A stretch of 64,000 nt of DNA, from assembly GCA_019634625.1 (NCBI GenBank), contig JAHCBA010000003.1:186001-250000 (forward strand), read 5' to 3'. The position numbers and the translations under genes are program-made. Below are positions 43,289 to 52,131 of the stretch, piece after piece. The DNA comes from Verrucomicrobiia bacterium. GTDB lineage: Bacteria; Verrucomicrobiota; Verrucomicrobiia; Limisphaerales; CAIMTB01. The notes under the pieces were generated by a model, which worked only from the letters and a program-made list of their open reading frames with translations, made no database searches and had not been told where the DNA came from. Numbering within the stretch: position 1 is the first letter of the stretch; each line of letters starts with the position of its first letter.

Positions 43289-45424
43289 TTACGGAGCGAC
43301 GCGGGAGGGACGGGTGTCGGAGGGAGCGATGAGGTCTGGACGGGAGTCCATACGGGGATAGGCGGCGGCGAGGCAATGGACACCGCCATGCTGGCGTTGG
43401 CAGGCGGCGGTCAGGATGGGGGTGACGGGGACCTCGGCTCCGAAGGCGGACTCGATGGCTTCCTGGGCGGCGCGATCGAGCGGGGTGTAGAAGCCGCCGA
43501 AGGCGGGCATGGCGAAGCCATCGGCGTGATGGATGCCGTTGAGGTAGTTGATGCCGCGGTGGAGGTCGGGGAGGCTGGGGATCGGGACGATGCGGCAGCC
43601 GAGGTCGTGGAGGTCTTCAAGCTGGCTTCGATGGGCGGCGATCATGCGACGCAGGGCGGCGAGGTAGGGGGGGCGGTCGGAGTGGGTTGTGGTCCTTGCG
43701 GAGGGTGCGTCCTGTTCGGCTTCGAGGAGGTCGAGGGCGAGGAGGAAGGCCTGGAGATTGGCGGCGGCATCGTCGGTGGTGCTGGTGACGAAGTGGCGGG
43801 AGAGGGAGGCTGAAAAGGGCTGGCCGGCCTTTCGGGTGCGATCGACGGCGGCGGTGAGGCAATCGAGGAGGGGGAGATCGTGACCCTGACGGCGTTCGGC
43901 GTGGGCGATCACGGCGTCGGCCGGGCTGAGAGTGCCGTGTCGTTGGAGGGCGTCGATGCCGAGGCCGAGGATGATGCGGACGGCGGCCGGGATGTCGTTG
44001 ACGAGGGCCACGAGGTCATCGGCGTGGGCGCGGAAGCTGACGTCGAAGTCGAGGTGGTAGGAGACGGAGGGGAGGGTGAGACAGCGATCGACGCCGAATT
44101 CGATGCGGAAGGCTTCGCGGACCTGGGCCGGGGTGAGGCCGAGGGCGGTATTGCGGAGGATTTCGCCTTCTCCGGCGACGAGGAGGCGATCCCCGGAGCA
44201 TGGGTCGTGGACGACGAGGAAGTTGCCGCCCTGGAAGAGAAGGGGGGATTGAAGGACGGGGTGACCGGCGGCGGCGAGGCCGTCCATGGCGTAGGAGGCG
44301 CCGGGCTCAAAGAGCGAGTGTCCTTCGCCCTGGGAAGCGTAGCGGGGCGCCAGGCTGGCGAGGGTGGCAGGGTTGCCTGATGAGTCGAGGAGGGCGCCGG
44401 CCTTGGCGTTGTCCTGGGCCCAGGCGCCGGGATGGGTGGCATCGACACAGAGGATGAGCTGGGTGTCGCGTCTGAGGCGCCATGTGGTACGTGCCAGGGA
44501 TTCGAAGGGTTCCGCCACCTCGGCGGGGACGCTCACGAGGAAGCGGGCGTCGGGGAAGGCGTTCACCATCTGGGCGATGGCGTGGATGGCATCGCCGGGG
44601 ACGACTCCATCGGACCATCCACCGCCGGCCTGCATGCGGAGGAGGCCCACCGGGTGTTCGCCGGTTTCGGGGGCGGCCTGGAAGCTGGTGTGCGTGGGTT
44701 GGAAGGCGAACGGCGTCCGGGCGAGTTGGCGGGCCAGGGTGGCGGGATCGGAGCCCTTGGTGAGTTGATCAGCGATCTGGGTGACGAGGGCGAGGGATGC
44801 GGGGGTATTGGCAGGCGAGGCGGGGGGATCGAAGTGGTCGAGGAGATCGACGGGCAGACCGGCCATGCGGAGTTGATCGAGGGCGGTGGCGGGGTTGCTG
44901 GTCAGGGTGGCGGGTCCGAGGAGGCGAACCGCATGGACGAGGGTGGGGAGGATGCCGTCGGAGGCCAGGTACCGATGGACCCATTCGGTTGCGGAGGCCT
45001 GGGCGGAAGTGGGGCTTGGGAATGAATCGGGTGTGTCGAGGTTGTCGGTGCGGTCAAGGATGGGGGCGATGAACGCCGGCGACGGCCGTTGTCCGCGGGT
45101 TTGTTGTTGTCGGGCGCTGGCGATGTGTGGCGGGACGTCGGGCCGGACCACCTGCACATAGCGATCCGCCTGGACGCGGGGGATAAAGCGCCGGATGGGG
45201 GTGGGGATGACACCGGGTGCGACGCGATGGTGGCGGTTCTGGTAGGCATCGATGGCAGCGCGGTCCTGGATGCGTTGGCGGAAGGCTTGGGGGAGGGGGA
45301 GTTCCGCGGGGGGCTCCGAGGTTCGGCTGTGGGGGGCTGCGGCGGGCTGGGAGTGGGCGGGCGGGGAGAGCAGGACGAGGAGCAAGCTGGAGACGAGGGC
45401 GGGCAGGGGAGGCCGGGACACCAT
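43289..45424 (-). CDS. Secreted guanidino-group-modifying enzyme (agmatine/peptidylarginine deiminase-like)
   Basis: A 711-residue exported protein. Signal peptide about 1-25 (LLLVLLSPPAHS). The N-terminal 230 residues are unrecognised. The C-terminal 450 residues carry pentein-fold landmarks: THPGAWAQDNAKAG (compare WxRDxG), LLFQGGNFLVVHD (compare EGGN), SYHLDFDVSF (compare HxD, catalytic His) and QRQHGGVHCLAAAYP near the end (compare GGxHC, nucleophilic Cys). These suit hydrolysis of an arginine or agmatine guanidino group, as in PAD_porph/agmatine deiminases. A segment of about 200 residues separates HLDFD from GGVHC, larger than in agmatine deiminases. Substrate is inferred only. An AraC regulator lies 105 bp upstream on the same strand. 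Confidence 0.75.
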   Translation of the reverse strand: MVSRPPLPALVSSLLLVLLSPPAHSQPAAAPHSRTSEPPAELPLPQAFRQRIQDRAAIDAYQNRHHRVAPGVIPTPIRRFIPRVQADRYVQVVRPDVPPHIASARQQQTRGQRPSPAFIAPILDRTDNLDTPDSFPSPTSAQASATEWVHRYLASDGILPTLVHAVRLLGPATLTSNPATALDQLRMAGLPVDLLDHFDPPASPANTPASLALVTQIADQLTKGSDPATLARQLARTPFAFQPTHTSFQAAPETGEHPVGLLRMQAGGGWSDGVVPGDAIHAIAQMVNAFPDARFLVSVPAEVAEPFESLARTTWRLRRDTQLILCVDATHPGAWAQDNAKAGALLDSSGNPATLASLAPRYASQGEGHSLFEPGASYAMDGLAAAGHPVLQSPLLFQGGNFLVVHDPCSGDRLLVAGEGEILRNTALGLTPAQVREAFRIEFGVDRCLTLPSVSYHLDFDVSFRAHADDLVALVNDIPAAVRIILGLGIDALQRHGTLSPADAVIAHAERRQGHDLPLLDCLTAAVDRTRKAGQPFSASLSRHFVTSTTDDAAANLQAFLLALDLLEAEQDAPSARTTTHSDRPPYLAALRRMIAAHRSQLEDLHDLGCRIVPIPSLPDLHRGINYLNGIHHADGFAMPAFGGFYTPLDRAAQEAIESAFGAEVPVTPILTAACQRQHGGVHCLAAAYPRMDSRPDLIAPSDTRPSRVAP

Positions 45425-45529
45425 TCCGCGAAGGATGGCGGAATGGGGTTCGGGTGGCTTGGACGACGAAGCGGAACTGCGGACGGAAGGGGGCGTCCGG
45501 CGGGGCGAATGAGGGGAATATGCCGAGAA

Positions 45530-46501
45530 TCAGGCCGTTTCCGGGAGCAACCTGCCCGGGCTGTGCTGGCGTCGGAATTCGCGGGGGGTGATGCCGAAGA
45601 CCTTGCGGAAGTGGGTGGTGAGGTGGCTTTGGTCGCAGAAGCCGACTTCGAGGGCGACCTCGGCGGTGGGTTTGGAGGAGGCGAGGAGGAGTTCGCGGGC
45701 ACGTTCGACGCGGCACCGAATGAGGTACTGGTGGGGGGAGAGGCCGGTGGCGCGCTTGAAGAGCCGGGCGAAGTGGAAGGTGCTGAGGCTGCAGTGGGCG
45801 GCGAGTTGGCCGATGGTGATGTCGTCGGCCAGGCGGGCCTGGAGAAAGTCGATGGCCTGGCGGAGTTGGGCGCGGCTGAGGCCGCCGTTGGAGGGAGCGG
45901 GGAGGGCACCGCATTCGGAATGGCGGGCGACGAGATGGGCGGCGAGGGCGGTGGCGAGCGATTCGCCGTAGGTGGCACCGGCCGGACAGCCATCCTGGAC
46001 TTCGCGGTGGAGGGACATGATCAGGCTGTGCACGAACGGATCGTCCATGGGGATCCGTGGGATCAGGTCGACAGAATTGGGGCCGCGGGCCAGGTCGTGA
46101 GTGGCCAGGCGGACGAACTGGGGATCGAGGGCGACGGCCACGATCTCACCGCTGTGAAGGGTGCGGCAGGAGAATGGGAGAAGGGCGGGGACGAAGATGA
46201 CCTGGCCCGGGAGGAAGCAGATGGAGCGGTAATGGCCATTGTCGCGCCATTCGAGGATGGAGGGTCCCTCGATCTGGGCGATGAGGACATGTTCGAGGGA
46301 CGTGACGTTGGCGACGTCCTGGCGCCGGCCAGCGGGGTGATGTTCGAGGAACAGGCTGGACCACGGAGCGGCGCGACTGGAGAGCAGCGGGGGTTGGGAG
46401 ATGGCGGCGCGGCGGGTGCCGTTGGCCAGTTCCACGAGGGTCAAGCGCCGGTCCGCACGCGGTGCGGAGGACTTCTGTGGGAGGTCGATGACAGCCTTCA
46501 C
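45530..46501 (-). CDS. AraC-family transcriptional regulator
   Basis: A 323-residue DNA-binding regulator from the GTG at 46501 (reading MKAVIDLPQKSS); a TTG at 46606 would add 35 residues but sits against a hairpin. The N-terminal cupin-like sensing domain has PGQVIFVPALLPFSC. The C-terminal double helix-turn-helix has DITIGQLAAHCSLSTFHFARLFKRATGLSPHQYL (in two pieces, about 225-260), ARELLLASSKPTAEVALEVGFCDQSHLTTHFRKVFGITPREFR. It precedes the deiminase-like gene on the same strand and may control it. The effector is unknown. Confidence 0.93.
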   Translation of the reverse strand: MKAVIDLPQKSSAPRADRRLTLVELANGTRRAAISQPPLLSSRAAPWSSLFLEHHPAGRRQDVANVTSLEHVLIAQIEGPSILEWRDNGHYRSICFLPGQVIFVPALLPFSCRTLHSGEIVAVALDPQFVRLATHDLARGPNSVDLIPRIPMDDPFVHSLIMSLHREVQDGCPAGATYGESLATALAAHLVARHSECGALPAPSNGGLSRAQLRQAIDFLQARLADDITIGQLAAHCSLSTFHFARLFKRATGLSPHQYLIRCRVERARELLLASSKPTAEVALEVGFCDQSHLTTHFRKVFGITPREFRRQHSPGRLLPETA

Positions 46502-46608
46502 TTGTGGTCGGAGTAGGAGACGACGAAGGAAGGACGGAGGCAAGGCCGGATCGGTTACATTTGTGATTTCGGGATGAGGAACCCGGGCCAGGGCTGGGAA
46601 GACCAAAC

Positions 46609-46780
46609 AGGGCGACCCCGGTGAAGGGGTCGCCCTTCTCTCACGATGCGTTGGTCGGAGCGAACCGGGGACTGGGAACCCGGACGCCGCAGCGCACCTC
46701 GCTTACACCCAGGACCGCGGCTGGCCGAGGGCGCCCGATGCGCCAGCCGGGCAGGCTTCCAGAAGGAACGGACTGGAAGC
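46609..46780. other. Cluster of perfect hairpins upstream of the AraC gene
   Basis: Three stem-loops lie in the 650-bp gene-free stretch 46502-47151: an 11-bp perfect stem with 6-nt loop (46609-46619 with 46626-46636), an 8-bp stem (46718-46725 with 46742-46749) and an 8-bp stem (46755-46762 with 46773-46780). The first looks like a terminator but has no proper T-run on either strand. They could be a structured leader of the AraC mRNA or a small RNA. A further small hairpin is at 47022-47037. No protein gene is supported here. Confidence 0.45.
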
Positions 46781-47151
46781 GGCCGTGGGCGCCGGGGGTA
46801 ACTCGGTGACCGGGATGGGCACGTGAGAGTTCATGGTAGGGGGATTCGCCTGAGGGACCCGATCGACCGGACCGGGCGCCTGACTGACGAACCCAAGATG
46901 AATTGAGCATTCCTCATGCCACCCGTCGGCGAGCGGTGGGGCGGGAGAGGCTGTCGGGTAGGCTAACCGGTTACGGTCAGGTGACTTGCGGGTGTCGATG
47001 GGAGGAATGGAACGGGCACCGTCGGGGGCTCCCCCGATCGGGGTATTGTCAGGAGATCCGACGGTGGGGTGTTGAACCGCGTTGTGGGCTGGGTGTAACT
47101 GGCTGGCGTTGAGTTGGTTGAAGAGCCGGTTGGGAGTGTAAAGGGAACGGA

Positions 47152-48603
47152 TCAGGGGAGGCGTTCCCCGGCGAGCACCCAGGCGATGTTGAAGTGGGCG
47201 TGTTTGATCGAGGAGTGGGCGGGTTTGCCATGGCCATCAAGGGGCAGATCCGTCCGGGCGGTACTGAGGTGATGGCTGTAGGTGACGTGGAGAGTGCCGT
47301 CGCGGGACTGGAGGATGCTGGGGTAATGGTAACGACCGGCGAGGGGGCCGGGGGGGTCGTCTTCGAGGGCCCGACGATGGGACCAGGTGAGACCGTCGTC
47401 GTCGGAGAGCATCACCACCAGGCGGTGGCGTCCGGATTCGGTGTCGTTGCCGATGAAGAGCCAGCGTCCGTCGTGGAGGACCACGCCGTCGGTGCCGGCG
47501 CCCGGATTGGGGATGTCGGAATTGGTGACCGGGGACCAGGTGAGGCCGCCGTCGCGGGATTCGCTTTGGGGGACGCGTTTGGGCGGGGGTCCGTTGTCGC
47601 GCATGTAGGCGACGAGGGAACCGTCGCGGCGCTGGAGGATGTGGGGTTGGATATTGCCACCGCCAAGCAGGGGGGCGGTGGTGGTCCAAGTGGCGCCATG
47701 ATCGTCGGAGACGGCCATGAGGGAGCAGGAGAAGCCGTCGTGATAGAGGGGCAGGATGATGCGGTGGCCTTCGTGGAGGTAGGGATGGGCGCGGGTCATC
47801 CAGCCGAGGCGGAGGTAGAGTTTGTCCTCGACCTGGTGTCGGAAGACATCGAGGTAACGTTCGACTTCGCGGCGCATGGAATCGGGCATGGGATCGGATT
47901 CGAGCCGGCGTTCGACCGAGGGGAGCCACGCCTGGACGGCCTCCTGGAACTCGGGTCCCGGGGTGACGTGGAGGACGCCGTCCTGTTTCCAGCGGGGCGG
48001 ACCCGGACGTTCGAAATCGTCGCTGATCCGGTATTTGAGGAGGGCGCTTTCCCAGAGGTTGGCGAGGATGGTGGGCCAGATGAGCCAGAGGCGGCCTTGT
48101 CCGTCGAGGAAGAGGGTGCAGTTGGTGTCGGGGTAGCCGGGGGTGTCGGCGAGGAGGAAGGGTTCGCTCCAGGTTCCGGCACCTCGGCGGAGACGGGCAC
48201 CGCGGATCACGACGTCATCGGCGCGGCGTTCGCCGGAGCCGTGGAACCAGCAGACGAGGAGGTCGCCGCGGCGGGTTTCGATGAGGGTGGAGCCGTGGTT
48301 GTGCCAGTGTTCGGGAGGGAAGATGAGGCGGGCATTGAGGAAGGGGGTGTCGGCCTGGCGGAGGCGTGGGGCGGCGAGGGAGGCGGGGAGATGGGTCAGG
48401 AGGACCAGGGCGACCGTTGCGAGGAGGCTCGCGGTGAGCAGGCGGGAGGTCGGGCGAGGGTGTCCCGTGGACCGCGATCCGTTCGGGGAAGGGATGGCGC
48501 ATGGCGGGAGTGGACGCAGGGGGGTGGCGCGGGCGGAACCGGCGTGGAGACGGCATGGTCCGGACGGCCGGATGGGCCGCAATGGGATTGCGGGGCGGGA
48601 CAT
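47152..48603 (-). CDS. Sialidase-like BNR-repeat protein, exported
   Basis: A 483-residue protein from the ATG at 48603. An unusually long N-terminus of about 50 residues precedes a hydrophobic export signal (LLTASLLATVALVLLTHLPASLAA), so the real start may lie further in. The rest is a six-bladed BNR_2-type propeller with Asp-box motifs SDDHGATWT, SRDGGLTWS and SDDDGLTWS, and blocks LLVCWFHGSGERRADDVVI and GSLVAYMRDNG. Family members are sialidases or act on other sugars; many in this phylum are of unknown substrate. The 5' end is 19 bp from the divergent rhodanese start, so the promoters overlap. Confidence 0.85.
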   Translation of the reverse strand: MSRPAIPLRPIRPSGPCRLHAGSARATPLRPLPPCAIPSPNGSRSTGHPRPTSRLLTASLLATVALVLLTHLPASLAAPRLRQADTPFLNARLIFPPEHWHNHGSTLIETRRGDLLVCWFHGSGERRADDVVIRGARLRRGAGTWSEPFLLADTPGYPDTNCTLFLDGQGRLWLIWPTILANLWESALLKYRISDDFERPGPPRWKQDGVLHVTPGPEFQEAVQAWLPSVERRLESDPMPDSMRREVERYLDVFRHQVEDKLYLRLGWMTRAHPYLHEGHRIILPLYHDGFSCSLMAVSDDHGATWTTTAPLLGGGNIQPHILQRRDGSLVAYMRDNGPPPKRVPQSESRDGGLTWSPVTNSDIPNPGAGTDGVVLHDGRWLFIGNDTESGRHRLVVMLSDDDGLTWSHRRALEDDPPGPLAGRYHYPSILQSRDGTLHVTYSHHLSTARTDLPLDGHGKPAHSSIKHAHFNIAWVLAGERLP

Positions 48604-48622
48604 GGCGGATAGGATCGCGGCG

Positions 48623-49060
48623 ATGAACGGGCGAGTGCAACGAAGACTTGCGGCGGGCGTGGTGGCCGTCGCGGTGTGGATGGCCGGGGCGACGGGGGTG
48701 TGGGGTGAGGAAAGCGGCATCGGGGGATCCGGCCTGCCCGGGGTGCGGCATGTGGATGTGGACGGGGCGGAGCGGTTACTGCGGGAGGAGCGGGGGGTGG
48801 TGGTGCTGGATGTGCGGACGCCGAGGGAGTTTTCGGAGGGACGAATCGCGGGATCGACGAACCTCGATTTCAACCATCGGGGATTTGCGAGGGAACTGGC
48901 GAAGCTGGACCGGGAGAAGACCTACCTGGTCACCTGCGCGGTGGGGGGGCGGAGCGGCAAGGCGTTGCCGTTGCTTTCGAAGCTGGGTTTCAAGTCGGTG
49001 GTGCACCTGGATGGCGGGGTGAAGGCGTGGGAGGCGGCGGGGAAACCGGTTGGCAAGTAG
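48623..49060 (+). CDS. Exported single-domain rhodanese
   Basis: A 145-residue protein. Signal peptide (LAAGVVAVAVWMAGATGVWG, about 9-28) then one rhodanese domain: VVVLDVRTPREFSEGRIAGSTNLD, and the active-site loop VTCAVGGRSGKA with the persulfide-forming Cys present (CxxxxR pattern), ending GFKSVVHLDGGVKAWEAAG. It probably handles thiosulfate or another sulfane in the periplasm. The ATG at 48623 is preferred; an ATG at 48602 would overlap the divergent sialidase start. HrpB follows 2 bp after its stop. Confidence 0.9.
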   Translation: MNGRVQRRLAAGVVAVAVWMAGATGVWGEESGIGGSGLPGVRHVDVDGAERLLREERGVVVLDVRTPREFSEGRIAGSTNLDFNHRGFARELAKLDREKTYLVTCAVGGRSGKALPLLSKLGFKSVVHLDGGVKAWEAAGKPVGK

Positions 49061-49062
49061 GG

Positions 49063-51687
49063 GTGGACACGCTGCCCATTCGAGCGTTGGAGGGGCCGCT
49101 AAGGGTGGCCCTGGGCCGGGTGTCGCGGGTGGTGCTGACGGCCCCGACGGGTTCGGGGAAGTCCACCCAGGTGCCGCAGATGCTGGTGCGTGGCGGACTG
49201 GCCGGGACCGGGCAGGTGGTGGTGTTGCAGCCGCGGCGGCTGGCGACGCGGTTGCTGGCGAAGCGGGTGGCGGAGGAGTTGGGGGTGCCGCTGGGAGGGG
49301 AGGTCGGGTACCGGATCCGGTTCGAGAACATCTCGGGCCGCGACACACGGATCCTGTTTGTCACCGAGGGGATTCTGCTGCGGCAATTGCTGGAGAACCC
49401 GCGGCTGGAGGGGGTGTCGGCGGTGATCTTCGATGAATTTCATGAGCGACATCTTTACGGGGACATCACCCTGGCGCGGGCCTTGCAGGCGCAGGAGGCG
49501 GGACGTCCGGACCTGCGGCTGATCGTGATGTCGGCGACGTTGGAGACCGGCCGGCTGGCGGCCTATCTCGAACCGTGCGAGGTGCTGTCGGCGGAAGGGC
49601 GGACGTACCCCGTCGAGATCGAGTATGCGGAGCGGCCGGCGTATTCGGATGCGCGTCCGGTGTGGGAACGGGCGGCAGAGGCGGTTGGGGATCTGGTGCG
49701 CCGGGGGGAGATGGGGGACGGGCTGGTGTTCATGCCGGGCGCGTTCGAGATCCAGCGGACACTGGAGGCGTTGCGGGGACGTCCGGAGGCGCGGGGGTGT
49801 CTGCTGCTCCCGCTGCATGGGGAGTTGCCGGTGCGGGATCAGGACGCCGCGGTGGCGCGGTACGACCGTCGCAAGATTGTGGTGACGACGAACGTGGCGG
49901 AGACCTCGCTCACGATCGACGGAGTGCGCTGGGTGATCGACAGCGGGCTGGCGCGGGTGCCGCGTCATGATCCCGGACGCGGGATCAACACGCTGCTGGT
50001 CGAGCGGATCAGCCGGGCGTCGGCGGACCAGCGGGCAGGGAGGGCGGGACGAACGGCTCCGGGGGTGTGCCGTCGGTTGTGGTCGCATGAGGAACAGGCG
50101 TCGCGGCCAGCGGCTGAAGTGCCCGAGGTGCGGCGTCTCGATCTGGCGGAAGTGGTGCTGATGTTGAAGGCGGGGGGTGTGGAGGATCTGGGGACGTTTC
50201 GCTGGCTGGATGCACCGGAGCCGGCGGCGATCGAGCATGCGGAGGAAGTTCTGCGGGACTTGGGTGCGGTGGAGGCGGTGCGGGGGACAGTCGGTGGCTC
50301 GGGAGCGGAGGCGGAAGCGGGAGCGGAAGCGGAAGCGGGAAGTTCGGGCAGCCGGTTGACAGCGCTGGGGCGGCGGCTGCTGACGTTCCCGGTGCATCCG
50401 CGGTATGCGCGGCTGCTGCTGGCGGCGCGGGACGAGGGGTGCGTGTATCACGGCGCCCTGATTGCGGCGCTGACGCAGGGGCGGGACATCCTGTTGCGGA
50501 AGGTGGATCGGGAGACCGAGCGGTTCCGGGAGGATCGGCTGGGGGACGTGGAGGCGTCGGACTTCTTCCGGCTGATCCGGGCGTGGGAGTATGCGTCGGC
50601 GGCGGAGTTCCGGTTGGAGGCGTGTCAGCGGGTGGGGATCCATGCGGCGGCAGCGCGGCAGGTGGCGCCCTTGCTGCGGGCGTTTCTCGGGCTGGCGGAA
50701 CGGGAGGGATGGGACACGCGGCCGGGCGCGCTGGACGAGACACGATTGCGCCGGTGTGTGTTGACGGCGTTTTCGGACCATGTCGCGCGGCGGCTCGACC
50801 GGGGGACGTTGCGGTGCGAGATGGTGCATGGGCGGCGCGGGGTGCTGGCGCGGGAAAGTGCGGTGCAGGACGCGATGCTTTTGGTGGTGGCGGAGGCTCG
50901 GGAGGTGGGGGGACGCAGTGGCGAAGTGAACACGATTCTTTCCCTGGCCACGGCGATTGAAGCGGGCTGGCTGGAAGAGATGTTTCCCTGGGATTTGAAG
51001 TCGGAGGTCCGGGTGTCCTACGACGGAGTGGCCAAGCGGGTGGTGGCCGAGGGGTTGGTGACGTTTCGCGGGCTGGCCATCGACACCTGGCGGGTGGATC
51101 CGCCACCGGCGGAAGCGGCGGCGCGATTGCTGGCGGACGAGGTACTGGCGGGGCGCCTGACTTTGACCCGTTGGGACCACGGCGTGGACCAGTGGATTCT
51201 GCGGTTGAACGCCCTGGCGCGGTGGTGTCCGGAACTGGGGTTGCCGCCGATCGGTGAGGACGAGCGACGGGAGTTGGTGGCGCAGATCTGCCATGGGGCG
51301 GCCGGCTACCGGGATCTCAAGGAGCGCGAGGTTCGGGGCGTAGTGCGGGGCTGGCTCAATGCGGAGCAGCAGCGATGGATCGACCAGCATGCTCCCGAGC
51401 GGGTGACGCTCTCCAACGGACGCACGCCGAAGGTGGTTTACAGCGCCGGGACGCCGCCTTGCGTCGCGCTGCGGATCCAGGAATTGCAGGGGGTCACCCA
51501 GGTGCCGCGGTTGGCCATGGGACGGGTGCTGGTGACCGTGCAGATTCTGGCGCCGAACATGCGTCCGGTGCAGGTGACACAGGACCTGGCGAACTTCTGG
51601 CGGGAACATTATCCGCGGGTGAAGTCGGAACTGCAGAGGAAGTATCCGAAGCACGCCTGGCCCAGTGTCTCGCCGGAGGGTGGGTGA
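49063..51687 (+). CDS. hrpB: ATP-dependent helicase HrpB
   Basis: An 874-residue DEAH-box-type helicase from the GTG at 49063. It has the P-loop TAPTGSGKSTQVPQ (about 27-40), DEFHERHL (motif II, with Phe as in HrpB), SATLET, TNVAETSLTIDGV and QRAGRAGR, followed by helical and OB-like parts and the HrpB-specific C-terminal domain ending with ILAPNMRPVQVTQDLANFWREHYPRVKSELQRKYPKH (in pieces). The role of HrpB in bacteria is poorly defined; RNA or ribonucleoprotein remodelling is assumed. An insert of (Glu-Ala-Gly) codons from hexamer repeats lies near residue 415-425. The preceding rhodanese gene is 2 bp away. Confidence 0.95.
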   Translation: MDTLPIRALEGPLRVALGRVSRVVLTAPTGSGKSTQVPQMLVRGGLAGTGQVVVLQPRRLATRLLAKRVAEELGVPLGGEVGYRIRFENISGRDTRILFVTEGILLRQLLENPRLEGVSAVIFDEFHERHLYGDITLARALQAQEAGRPDLRLIVMSATLETGRLAAYLEPCEVLSAEGRTYPVEIEYAERPAYSDARPVWERAAEAVGDLVRRGEMGDGLVFMPGAFEIQRTLEALRGRPEARGCLLLPLHGELPVRDQDAAVARYDRRKIVVTTNVAETSLTIDGVRWVIDSGLARVPRHDPGRGINTLLVERISRASADQRAGRAGRTAPGVCRRLWSHEEQASRPAAEVPEVRRLDLAEVVLMLKAGGVEDLGTFRWLDAPEPAAIEHAEEVLRDLGAVEAVRGTVGGSGAEAEAGAEAEAGSSGSRLTALGRRLLTFPVHPRYARLLLAARDEGCVYHGALIAALTQGRDILLRKVDRETERFREDRLGDVEASDFFRLIRAWEYASAAEFRLEACQRVGIHAAAARQVAPLLRAFLGLAEREGWDTRPGALDETRLRRCVLTAFSDHVARRLDRGTLRCEMVHGRRGVLARESAVQDAMLLVVAEAREVGGRSGEVNTILSLATAIEAGWLEEMFPWDLKSEVRVSYDGVAKRVVAEGLVTFRGLAIDTWRVDPPPAEAAARLLADEVLAGRLTLTRWDHGVDQWILRLNALARWCPELGLPPIGEDERRELVAQICHGAAGYRDLKEREVRGVVRGWLNAEQQRWIDQHAPERVTLSNGRTPKVVYSAGTPPCVALRIQELQGVTQVPRLAMGRVLVTVQILAPNMRPVQVTQDLANFWREHYPRVKSELQRKYPKHAWPSVSPEGG

Positions 51688-51804
51688 GGATCGGGGTCAT
51701 CGGAGCGGGGATTGCCACGATTGCGGGCGACTGAGCCGGGCATTTCTTTGGCCGGCTGAGGCTGAAGCCGGGACAGCAAACGGGGGGACACTGGATCGAC
51801 TGGG

Positions 51805-52090
51805 GTCAACAAACTCCATTTAGTGAGTCAGGCATTAAACAATTGATGATGACGCACTCCCTCCAGCCCGGTACTTCGGGAAAGTTCACGAGGGTCCTGT
51901 GAATGAATGTGAATGAATGAATGAATGGGTGGGGATGACCGCGTCCTTGGCCGGTCAGAGTCAATATTAAAGAGATTGACACTTAGAAGTGGTGGGAAAG
52001 TTCGCTCGCGGTCAACAAACAAGATAATGCCAGGCTCATTGGTCAATTACGGTCAATGGCAAACTGCCGGGCTCATTGTTTGATTGTTTG
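51805..52090. repeat. AT-rich intergenic island with GTCAAC repeats and (GAAT)n
   Basis: Between hrpB and the AsmA-like gene (51688-52131) lie units starting gtcaacaa at 51805 and 52011 and gtcaat at 52052, continuing with at-gcc(a/g)gg-ctcatt-g patterns like those at 14.4 and 27.0 kb. The last two are 41 bp apart. A (gaat) tetramer array covers 51901-51927. No gene is visible in the gap. Confidence 0.7.
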
Positions 52091-52131
52091 GGTCCGCCAA
52101 CCCCATCCCATGGTTTGGGCCGCGAGTCCGG

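Noticed and set aside
46640-46720. tRNA-like sequence (gcgcacctcgcttacaccc, ctccgacca on the other strand)
   Set aside because: No acceptor/T-arm combination folds correctly; the T-loop lacks the required pattern on either strand.
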